Shown here: positions 38,722-46,099 of the stretch, piece by piece
Layout of the letters: each line of letters begins with the position of its first letter
Position numbering within the stretch: the stretch's first letter is position 1
NCBI GenBank assembly: GCA_009842245.1
Contig: VYFT01000070.1
Coordinates: 1 to 64,000 of the forward strand
DNA from: Gammaproteobacteria bacterium
GTDB lineage: Bacteria; Pseudomonadota; Gammaproteobacteria; Pseudomonadales; Azotimanducaceae
Direction: 5' to 3'
DNA length: 64,000 bases
Position numbers and translations under genes: made by a program
The notes under the pieces: model-generated
What the model saw: only the letters and a program-made list of their open reading frames with translations
What the model was told of the DNA's origin: nothing
Databases searched by the model: none

Positions 38722-39615
38722 ATGAAAGTACCCGCCGCTATTGACCACTTAATTATTCCGATAAGAATTGTTATCGTGGCAGCTCTTCTCTACGCCATCG
38801 GTCATGCAGTTTGGTTCTTCGTCTTCGGTGCGGACAACGAGGAGAGAGATCCAGACTCACTCAGAGTATTTTCGATGCCAACCAAGGTATCAGTTGACGA
38901 CATCATTGACGCAAACCTCTTCGGCGAACTTCCGAAAGAAGAGATTGCGCCAGTCATTGAAGAGACCAATCTTAATCTAAAGCTCGTCGGAATCTCTTTT
39001 AACGAAACAGATCCGTCTCAGTCTAGAGCGTTTATCGTCGGTAGGACGAAAGCAAATGCTTTGCGGCTGGCCGTCGGAGAACGTGTGGACGGAGTGGAAA
39101 TCTCTGACATTTTTGAGGATCACGTGTTGCTGTTGCGTAGTGGGAGAAAGGAATCTCTGTATGTGGAACAGCGTCAACAACTTATTAATCCAGTAGAAGA
39201 AACCACCTTTGAATCAGAACCCCCAGGCATAGCCGATGTACTAATTGCGCAAACCGATGTATCTGGGACAACAGACCCTATAAAAGCGATTGAGACGGCG
39301 CAAACGGGTTGGGTTCGCCAATACTATGACACACATCGGAAACGTATCGAAGAAGAACCAAATGAGTTCCTCAATGAACTAGGAATCACACCTGTAGAGG
39401 ACGAATCAGCTGCTGGGTATCGCCTAGAAACCACTATGGCTGACCGCCTTGGTCTCCGGACTGGCGACATTCTCGTTTCCGTGAACGGACACAGTGTGGG
39501 AAACGTTCAGGAAGACCTAGAAAACTTTAAAGACCATTTAGAAGCAGAATCTCTGAAGTTGGAAGTCCAACGCGGGGAAACAACACTTACCATAAACTAC
39601 AAACCGAACCAATGA
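38722..39615 (+). CDS. gspC: Type II secretion system protein C
   Basis: Inner-membrane protein linking the T2SS inner-membrane platform to the secretin. 297 residues: one membrane segment (about 12-34), the HR domain (about 55-155, with NLFGEL and LNLKLVGISF), a linker, and a C-terminal PDZ-like domain (about 215-295, GLRTGDILVSVNGHSV). ATG overlaps into gspD as ATGA at its stop. Confidence 0.93.
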   Translation: MKVPAAIDHLIIPIRIVIVAALLYAIGHAVWFFVFGADNEERDPDSLRVFSMPTKVSVDDIIDANLFGELPKEEIAPVIEETNLNLKLVGISFNETDPSQSRAFIVGRTKANALRLAVGERVDGVEISDIFEDHVLLLRSGRKESLYVEQRQQLINPVEETTFESEPPGIADVLIAQTDVSGTTDPIKAIETAQTGWVRQYYDTHRKRIEEEPNEFLNELGITPVEDESAAGYRLETTMADRLGLRTGDILVSVNGHSVGNVQEDLENFKDHLEAESLKLEVQRGETTLTINYKPNQ

Positions 39616-41606
39616 AACAAATACTCAGAACATCTGTACAGAGCCTAATCCTTGTCTTGGGTATCTCCTTGATACCGTTTGCATTTGCGCAGGAGGAGGA
39701 GGAGGAACAGAAATATACCATCAATTTCCCCGAAGCCCCTTTGGCTGACTTCATCCACGAGGTGGGCCGAATTACGAAAAAGACCTTTATTTATGACCCT
39801 GCTCATGTTGGTCGGAGTGACGTAACTGTCATTGCGGAAACGACGCTAGATGCAGAAGGAGTCTACTCACTCTTGGAAGCAACTCTGCGAGTTCGTAATC
39901 TGGTGTTGTCCGAAAACGACGATGGCGTCGTGAGTATTGTTCGTAATCAAGACGCTCGGACCTACCACTTTGGCGAAGACGGAGTATTTGACACGGATCA
40001 CAAGTTCGTATCGCGCGTTATTCCCTTAGAGCACGTGTCCTCCCAAGAAGCAAGCCGTGTTCTCCGACAACTTGTTTCCGCCTACGGTCACCTTTTACCG
40101 GTTATCAATCCGAACGCGATCGTGGTTGCGGACCACGCAAGTAATGTTGAAAACATCATCCGACTGATTCGTGAACTAGATAGCGACGGAGATCGGCAGA
40201 TGAGTATCGTGCTTCCATTGAAGCACGCTTTGGTAAGTGATATCGCGTTGATGCTTGAGCGGATCTTTCCCCAAATTCGTTCTGGAGTGGGAGACTCTGG
40301 CGTTGGACGCCAAATAACCGCGTTCGCGAATGAGAATAACAACACGTTGTTCGTTCGAGGAACCCTTCAGGGCATCGGTCTAGTATCGGACACGGTCACA
40401 ATGCTGGACCAACCATACACATTAACCAATAACACCAAGCACTTTGCCCTACAACATAGTGATGCCGCTCAGTTATCGGCTTTGTTAAATGGGTTGTTTG
40501 TGGAAGGTGCGGCTGGTGGCGATCTATCGGAAGCAGCACTAGGATCTAGGGATATCACAATCCAACCAGACACAGAGAACAATGCCATCTTAGCACGAGC
40601 CAACCCCACTCTTTTGGCCGAAATTCAAAACGTGATAACACAGGTAGACGTACCCAGACTGCAAGTGTTGATCGAAGCGGCAATTGTTGAGATTACGGTC
40701 GAAGACAGCTTGAGCAGTGGAATAGAATTTGGCGGGGTAGACGAGTCCGGTGACGAAATCCCGTTAGCTTCGACTTCTGTTAACGGTGTTATTTCGGGTT
40801 TGCTATCTAGCCTAATCGGTAGTCGTGTAGCCACGGACGACGAAACCGACAGTGGCCTCGGCGAAGGTGTTGGTCTTTCGACGCTCTCAAACGTCTCCAC
40901 ACCAACGGTAGCCATTGCGAAAATAGATCCCGATGGCATCTCCTTTGGAGCTATCATCGCAGCGCTTTCGGAAAATCAAGACTCTAACTTATTGTCCACT
41001 CCCCATGTCATAACAACTGATAACCAGTTAGCTTCGATCTTTGTAGGCCAGAATGTCCCCTTCCGAACTGGTACCCTCAATCTCAATGATCAGAGTGGTC
41101 AGGGACCAGTATCAACTGTCGAGAGAGAGGATGTCGGTATCACACTGGAGGTCACGCCTCAGATTCGGTCGGATTTGACCGTTCACCTTTCGGTTTACAA
41201 CGACATTTCAGCGGTAATCGCGCCAAGCTTAGGGATCGGTGAATCTGGTTTTAGTGACATTGTGACAAACAAAAGAGAATTGAGGACGGAAGTCGTAGCT
41301 CAAAACAGACAGACGATTGTGTTGGGCGGCTTGATTCGAGACGATGTGACCAGTACCATTCGCAAGGTTCCTGGGCTAGGTAGCATTCCAATATTGGGGC
41401 GCTTATTTAGGAATGAGTCGTCGACTACAAGGAAGAATCACTTGTTGATTTTCATTCGACCTACCGTGATCGAGGATGCAAAAGACATGCAGACCGTCTA
41501 TGAACGTAAGATGGGACGTATTTGGCAGGTCGAGCTCGACGCCGCGGAACCACCAGAAAGTGAAGAAGTTCCGACTGTCGACGAGTTCTTCGACGGCCGA
41601 CCCTAA
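39612..41606 (+). CDS. gspD: Type II secretion system secretin
   Basis: Outer-membrane channel of T2SS. 664 residues: signal peptide ending FAFA-QE, N0 domain (about 35-105), N1-N3 ring domains (about 130-370), then the secretin core with LLSTPHVITTDNQLASIFVGQ split as STPHVITTDN and IFVGQNVPF, and the signature VPGLGSIPILGRLF near the C terminus. gspN-gspC-gspD form a short operon; the remaining gsp genes are not in this window. Confidence 0.96.
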   Translation: MKQILRTSVQSLILVLGISLIPFAFAQEEEEEQKYTINFPEAPLADFIHEVGRITKKTFIYDPAHVGRSDVTVIAETTLDAEGVYSLLEATLRVRNLVLSENDDGVVSIVRNQDARTYHFGEDGVFDTDHKFVSRVIPLEHVSSQEASRVLRQLVSAYGHLLPVINPNAIVVADHASNVENIIRLIRELDSDGDRQMSIVLPLKHALVSDIALMLERIFPQIRSGVGDSGVGRQITAFANENNNTLFVRGTLQGIGLVSDTVTMLDQPYTLTNNTKHFALQHSDAAQLSALLNGLFVEGAAGGDLSEAALGSRDITIQPDTENNAILARANPTLLAEIQNVITQVDVPRLQVLIEAAIVEITVEDSLSSGIEFGGVDESGDEIPLASTSVNGVISGLLSSLIGSRVATDDETDSGLGEGVGLSTLSNVSTPTVAIAKIDPDGISFGAIIAALSENQDSNLLSTPHVITTDNQLASIFVGQNVPFRTGTLNLNDQSGQGPVSTVEREDVGITLEVTPQIRSDLTVHLSVYNDISAVIAPSLGIGESGFSDIVTNKRELRTEVVAQNRQTIVLGGLIRDDVTSTIRKVPGLGSIPILGRLFRNESSTTRKNHLLIFIRPTVIEDAKDMQTVYERKMGRIWQVELDAAEPPESEEVPTVDEFFDGRP

Positions 41607-41616
41607 AGCTTTCTCG

Positions 41617-42372
41617 TTATCGTGTCCGGTAAACGTCGAAGCGAACGGATTTACCGCAGACATTCCAATCGGGATTTAATCTTCCCGGAGACTCTGTTCG
41701 CCTTCGCTTAACAACAATACGATCTCGCGTCCGACTTTTAGCGAGTTCGAAGACTCGATCAACGTCGGTGTCTTGACGAGCTAAACTTTCTAGGACTTGC
41801 ATTCGCCGTGCCGGCTTCGCACTCTTAGGGTGCGCTGGGAACATTGGATCGAAATATACGACATCGAAGACATCATCAGTGCTTCGTAGGTACCGTTCCG
41901 CGTCGATGCACAACACCTTTGCAACACAACCCAGTTCGATTGCTAAGTATCGAGCTATCGTACAAATCAGAGGATTTACCTCGAGAATCGTGACTTCACA
42001 CCCTAGCGCGCTCAACGTGAAGCCATCTATTCCCCATCCTCCAAAAGCATCTAAAACCTTCCGCCCAGATAGAGCTGAGCATGCTTTCGCGAGGTGTGTG
42101 TCACGAGCATCGTCAATCTTTCGCCGGACCGAGCGTTCAGAAAATACAAAGTCTGCTTCACTCGAATGACGCAACGCTAGTTCGCCGCGCCTAGTCCCTA
42201 AATACCAGCTTTTAGTTGGGGCGAACTGAATTTGCACGGTGTCGAGATTCAGCACAGATGCAAGCTCAAATCCTCGACTATCGTCAGAATGCAGAAAAAT
42301 GGGAGTTCGAGTGGAATCTAAGGATATATGTTCATCAAGCGCACTGCTTGAGTTAGAATCCGATTGCGTCAT
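41617..42372 (-). CDS. rsmJ: 16S rRNA (guanine1516-N2)-methyltransferase
   Basis: Methylates G1516 of 16S rRNA. 251 residues. The C-terminal methyltransferase domain matches RsmJ: motif I VLDAFGGWGIDGFTLSALGC (partly diverged), then YFDPMFPAHPKSAKPARRMQ and the end RIVVKRR. The N-terminal third is weakly conserved, as in the family. Convergent with gspD with only 10 bp between, and overlapping the upstream methyltransferase by 4 bp (ATGA). Confidence 0.9.
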   Translation of the reverse strand: MTQSDSNSSSALDEHISLDSTRTPIFLHSDDSRGFELASVLNLDTVQIQFAPTKSWYLGTRRGELALRHSSEADFVFSERSVRRKIDDARDTHLAKACSALSGRKVLDAFGGWGIDGFTLSALGCEVTILEVNPLICTIARYLAIELGCVAKVLCIDAERYLRSTDDVFDVVYFDPMFPAHPKSAKPARRMQVLESLARQDTDVDRVFELAKSRTRDRIVVKRRRTESPGRLNPDWNVCGKSVRFDVYRTR

Positions 42373-43142
42373 CCCTTACGCGCAAACCATACTTCTTCGG
42401 TTGGCCAACTCTGCGCCCACTCGGCATCCGCCCACTCGTATCTACTGACTCCATTTTCTGGTGCGCCGATCTCGAGAAGCCCCTCAATAACAAAACCGTT
42501 ATCTCGCAGCAACTCTATCCACTTACCATGAGGTAATTGAAACTCTACAGTTGGAGGATCAGTCCACGGCAGTCGATATAAACCTAAATAAGGTCTAAGC
42601 AGTCCAGTCTCATTTCTACTACTGTCATCGTCGGGGCAACAAAGTTGCGAAATAACATGACAGGTCATGAAAACTAGCTGACCATCAGGCTTGAGGATTC
42701 GAGCTACTTCTGGTATCCATTGATAGGGATCAGCCCACAAACTCGCACCGTACTCTGAAATAGCGAAATCGAAGCTATTTTCTGGAAACGGAAGTGCTTC
42801 ACCAAACGCTTCCACAAGGAAAACCGTGTACGGCGACTCAGACCGGAGTCGATGTGCGGTAGCTAACTGACGTGGAGTTGGATCGACGGCAAAGCATTCT
42901 CCTCCTCGGTTTGCCATCCAAGAAGAGATATACGCCGTACCACAACCGACTTCTATACACTTCTTACCCTCGAGACTCGTAGGGAGTAGTGGAACTTCGG
43001 TATTTGACCAACGCCAAATACCCCACACAGGACTCTGTGATCGCCACTTCTCTTCCGCGTCTTCAACATAGTCTTTCGCCTGCTTAGTCCAAGCGGCGCG
43101 ATTGAACAGTTGGTGCTGTTGTAAGGCAGTAGGATTCTTCAT
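42369..43142 (-). CDS. SAM-dependent methyltransferase (class I)
   Basis: 257 residues. Motif I CIEVGCGTAYISSWMA (about 62-77), acidic residue ending strand 2 in CFAVDPTP, and FDFAISEYGASLW as motif IV, placing it with Methyltransf_11-type small-molecule enzymes. The N terminus NRAAWTKQAKDY resembles methyltransferases of ubiquinone- or antibiotic-type small substrates, but no substrate can be assigned. Translationally coupled to rsmJ. Confidence 0.85.
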   Translation of the reverse strand: MKNPTALQQHQLFNRAAWTKQAKDYVEDAEEKWRSQSPVWGIWRWSNTEVPLLPTSLEGKKCIEVGCGTAYISSWMANRGGECFAVDPTPRQLATAHRLRSESPYTVFLVEAFGEALPFPENSFDFAISEYGASLWADPYQWIPEVARILKPDGQLVFMTCHVISQLCCPDDDSSRNETGLLRPYLGLYRLPWTDPPTVEFQLPHGKWIELLRDNGFVIEGLLEIGAPENGVSRYEWADAEWAQSWPTEEVWFARKG

Positions 43143-43190
43143 CTAGAGATTGCGAGAACTAAATAGATTTAGTCATGTCTAATTCGGCGA

Positions 43191-43802
43191 TTATTGCCCC
43201 GATTTCATTTGATAAGGCGAGTCGCCATCTACATACAGCGGTAGAGCCTGCTCAGGCGAAACACTCTGTATTTTGCGCGCTTGAGCTAATTCCAATACCG
43301 ACAAAGCACTCAGCGTAATCTGCTTATCGGTTACGACATCGGGGTCGGTTGGAACACTTTTCTCTGCTACTAGTTGATCTTCGTGTACACATTCCATCAC
43401 ACCATTCACCCAGCGAAAGCGGGCGACGTAATACCATCCTCGGCGAGACCACCGCACCAGCGTACAAGTCTGTCTATGGGCGTCCAGCCTTCGCACCTGC
43501 TGCGCCATCGCGTTGCAAGTTGGTACGACGACCACCTTCAACCCCAGTCCAAATGCGATCCCTTGGGCTACTGAAGCACCCAATCGAACTCCTGTAAATG
43601 AACCAGGTCCAGCGGAAAACGCTACTAAATCGAGGTCTTTTCTCATTATTTCGTTACTTTCTAGTATTTCGTCGACCATTTTGAGAATGAATTCGTTATG
43701 CTTTCGCGGTGCCACTAAACTGTGGCACATAATCTTCGAACCACTATTTACGGCAACGGAACAAACGTCTGTAGTTGTTTCAAAAGCTAATACCTGACAC
43801 AT
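43191..43802 (-). CDS. tsaB: tRNA threonylcarbamoyladenosine synthesis protein TsaB
   Basis: Scaffold partner of TsaD in t6A37 formation on ANN-decoding tRNAs. 203 residues, slightly short. ASKHA-fold N terminus VLAFETTTDVCSVAV and the family motif FSAGPGSFTGVRLG (about 63-76). The start codon lies 6 bp from the start of divergent moeA, inside a palindrome, with no Shine-Dalgarno. Confidence 0.94.
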   Translation of the reverse strand: MCQVLAFETTTDVCSVAVNSGSKIMCHSLVAPRKHNEFILKMVDEILESNEIMRKDLDLVAFSAGPGSFTGVRLGASVAQGIAFGLGLKVVVVPTCNAMAQQVRRLDAHRQTCTLVRWSRRGWYYVARFRWVNGVMECVHEDQLVAEKSVPTDPDVVTDKQITLSALSVLELAQARKIQSVSPEQALPLYVDGDSPYQMKSGQ

Positions 43803-43812
43803 ATCAATATGT
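43799..43812. promoter_or_regulatory. Palindrome spanning tsaB and moeA start codons
   Basis: ACATAT-CA-ATATGT is a perfect dyad: the left arm contains the tsaB start codon (complement, 43800-43802) and the right arm the moeA ATG (43809-43811). Neither gene shows a Shine-Dalgarno, so promoters must lie inside the opposite gene or the mRNAs are (nearly) leaderless. Confidence 0.55.
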
Positions 43813-45023
43813 TATCTGTTGAATCCGCCATCAAGAAACTGAGAGCCATAGTACCACAAATTAAGGACTATGAGACGATCCCGCTGCGTTCCGGAGTCGG
43901 ACGCACGCTAAAGCGATCGATAACCGCTCCCGGACACTTACCACCCTTTGATAACTCTGCCATGGACGGGTATGCACTTTGCGGTCCGAAAGTGATCAAG
44001 CCTGGTACAAGATTTACAGTCGTCGGAGACAGCCGTGCCGGCCACCCTTGCGGTGAGCAACTTGATGAAGGTCAAGCTTGCCGGATTTTTACTGGTGCTG
44101 TTGTACCAATCGGCACAACCACCGTTGTTGCCCAAGAAGACGTGTTGAATGGTGAAAGCGATGTTATGGTCAATCGTGAGTGTGTGGGTGCCGAGAACAT
44201 ACGTAGAAGGGGGATGGATGCAAAGAAAGGAATGACGATTGCATCAAACCGAGATGTACTCTCACCCTACTCCGTCGGATGGTGTTCAGCGTTTGGCATC
44301 ACTGAAATTGAAGTAGTTCGTCGGATAAAAGTTGCGGTTTTCTCGACCGGCGATGAATTGCGCGACCCGGGAGAAGACCTCCAACCTGGGCAAATTTACG
44401 AGTCTAATCGGGCGACATTGGTCGCACTTCTACAGTCTAAATCGGTTGAACTTGTTGATCTTGGACAACTCTCAGACGATCCTGATGAAATCAACAAGAG
44501 TTTACAGTCTACAGCTGGACAAGTAGATTTGATCATCACTAGCGGAGGCGTGTCCGTGGGAGAGTCAGACTATGTACGCCCAGTGATCGAAGAGATTGGT
44601 AAGCTTGAGTTCTTCAGTCTTGCGCTGAAACCTGGAAAACCGCTCGCGGTCGGAACGATTGACAATGCCTTGTTCTTCGGGCTGCCGGGCAATCCAGTGT
44701 CGACCATCGTTACGTACTTACTCTTTGTCGCTCCCGCGATAGATTCAATGTCCGGAGTTCCTTGGCACCGTCCAACACATTTTCAAGCCAAGTTGACGAC
44801 CAGTATTTCTCACAAGTCTGGTCGGCGCGAGTACCAACGAGGGGTCTTCGTGGGCGATGACCGACAATTACGCGTTGCGGCTACAGGCGACCAAAGTTCT
44901 AATCGATTAGCATCATTCAAAGACTGCAATTGCTTAATTGTGGTACCAGCCCACCGTGACAACTTAGAGGCTGGTGAAATGGTTGAAATTTTGTTGTTAC
45001 CTAATCAACGAAGCATATACTAA
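43809..45023 (+). CDS. moeA: Molybdopterin molybdenumtransferase
   Basis: Inserts molybdate into adenylylated molybdopterin. 404 residues with the usual domains: PPFDNSAMDGYALCG near residue 45, FTGAVVPIGTTTVVAQED in domain II, the MogA-like domain III with STGDEL and TSGGVSVGESDY, and GLPGNPVSTIVTY. Domain IV at the C terminus. Indicates molybdenum-enzyme capacity. No Shine-Dalgarno before the ATG. Confidence 0.95.
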   Translation: MLSVESAIKKLRAIVPQIKDYETIPLRSGVGRTLKRSITAPGHLPPFDNSAMDGYALCGPKVIKPGTRFTVVGDSRAGHPCGEQLDEGQACRIFTGAVVPIGTTTVVAQEDVLNGESDVMVNRECVGAENIRRRGMDAKKGMTIASNRDVLSPYSVGWCSAFGITEIEVVRRIKVAVFSTGDELRDPGEDLQPGQIYESNRATLVALLQSKSVELVDLGQLSDDPDEINKSLQSTAGQVDLIITSGGVSVGESDYVRPVIEEIGKLEFFSLALKPGKPLAVGTIDNALFFGLPGNPVSTIVTYLLFVAPAIDSMSGVPWHRPTHFQAKLTTSISHKSGRREYQRGVFVGDDRQLRVAATGDQSSNRLASFKDCNCLIVVPAHRDNLEAGEMVEILLLPNQRSIY

Positions 45024-45057
45024 AGAGCGTCACAGTCGTCCAGAGTACATAGAGAGA

Positions 45058-45102
45058 CTGAGCACCGTCTTCCAACATCTTGAACTGCGGAAGACGGCTC
45101 AG
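45058..45102. terminator. Hairpin between convergent moeA and EEP gene
   Basis: CTGAGC-AC-CGTCTTCC (45058-45073) pairs with GGAAGACGGCTCAG (45089-45102): 6 + 8 bp with a 2-base bulge and a 15-base loop. Placed between two converging genes, it could serve as a two-way terminator, though T-runs are lacking. Confidence 0.5.
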
Positions 45103-45941
45103 ACATTCAATTCGATACTGATTCGACAGTGATCACTTGGACCCCAATTCTCTGGTTCGTTTAGAGCTCGTACACTGAGCTGACTCGCAATTTCCTTGGA
45201 CGCGAACACGAAGTCGAGTTGACGCGTTGCGGTAGCAGGTGACTGTTGATTCGAGTGAAACGTGGGTACATTGATGCTGTTTGCTGGGAGTTCTGTCGGC
45301 CAAGGATCCGCCTGTTTTCCATTCGGGTAGTTCGGTCCAACACAGGGTAATCCGATTGCCCCTAATCTCGAGAAAACTGTATCGTAGCGCGCTGACCAAT
45401 ACTCACTACCACCGTCGCCATAACCGCGCAAAATGTTTAGGTCACCAGCTGCTAAAACTCGATTTCCCCGTTGTCGTCCTATAAAGATAGCAAGATCAGA
45501 AACAATCCTGTGAGCTGAAGCGTCCGCGTAAATCCATCCACTGCCGGTTGAGGAGTGAGGGGTTTCCCACTCAGCACACATCGAAACCACCACGAAGGGT
45601 TCACCGGAAAGCGGCCAAACTCTCGCGACACTCATCGCACCCGGCGTGCTGACAGCAAATTCTCCATTCGGCGTACTAGCAAGCGGTTTTGGCTCTAGCC
45701 ATTCCACTCGACGTACTCGGTCTGTGAGTCTAGCTATAGCCGTTCTCCACCGACCTCTAACTCCTGTAGGCCAAGGTGCAGGGTCGATCTCTATACGCGG
45801 GTTGATGTCACCCGGTGGATTGCTGGCTTCCTGAAGCAGGGCAAGGTCAACATCCATGTTCCCAAGAGTTCGCCAAGAAGCGTGCTTGTGTGCCATGTTC
45901 CAAGAAACAATTCTGAGTGAGTTTGATCCTGTTCGATTCAT
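45099..45941 (-). CDS. Endonuclease/exonuclease/phosphatase family protein
   Basis: 280 residues. EEP-superfamily active-site motifs in order: RIVSWNMAHKH (Asn), LALLQEAS (metal-binding Glu), AAGDLNILRG (Asp, Asn) and WGPSDHCRI (catalytic Asp-His pair). No signal peptide, so probably cytoplasmic. Substrate (DNA, nucleotide or phospholipid) cannot be told from sequence. Confidence 0.85.
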   Translation of the reverse strand: MNRTGSNSLRIVSWNMAHKHASWRTLGNMDVDLALLQEASNPPGDINPRIEIDPAPWPTGVRGRWRTAIARLTDRVRRVEWLEPKPLASTPNGEFAVSTPGAMSVARVWPLSGEPFVVVSMCAEWETPHSSTGSGWIYADASAHRIVSDLAIFIGRQRGNRVLAAGDLNILRGYGDGGSEYWSARYDTVFSRLGAIGLPCVGPNYPNGKQADPWPTELPANSINVPTFHSNQQSPATATRQLDFVFASKEIASQLSVRALNEPENWGPSDHCRISIELNV

Positions 45942-46099
45942 TCCAAGTCCTTAACGATGTTCAAATCATCCTTTTGGGTCTGTAGCGACAACTTTCAAAG
46001 TGAAGGCATATTCTAGGATGAGCTTCGTTCAACGGGAATCACTATTTGGACTCGGATTAGAATTTCCACTTGTGAACCAATATCGTTGTAAGAGCTTAA

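Noticed and set aside
45942..46099. Fur box or other iron operator upstream of the TonB receptor
   Set aside because: No GATAAT-type repeat found; the CTCCTCGAGGAG palindrome (46114-46125) lies inside the coding frame.
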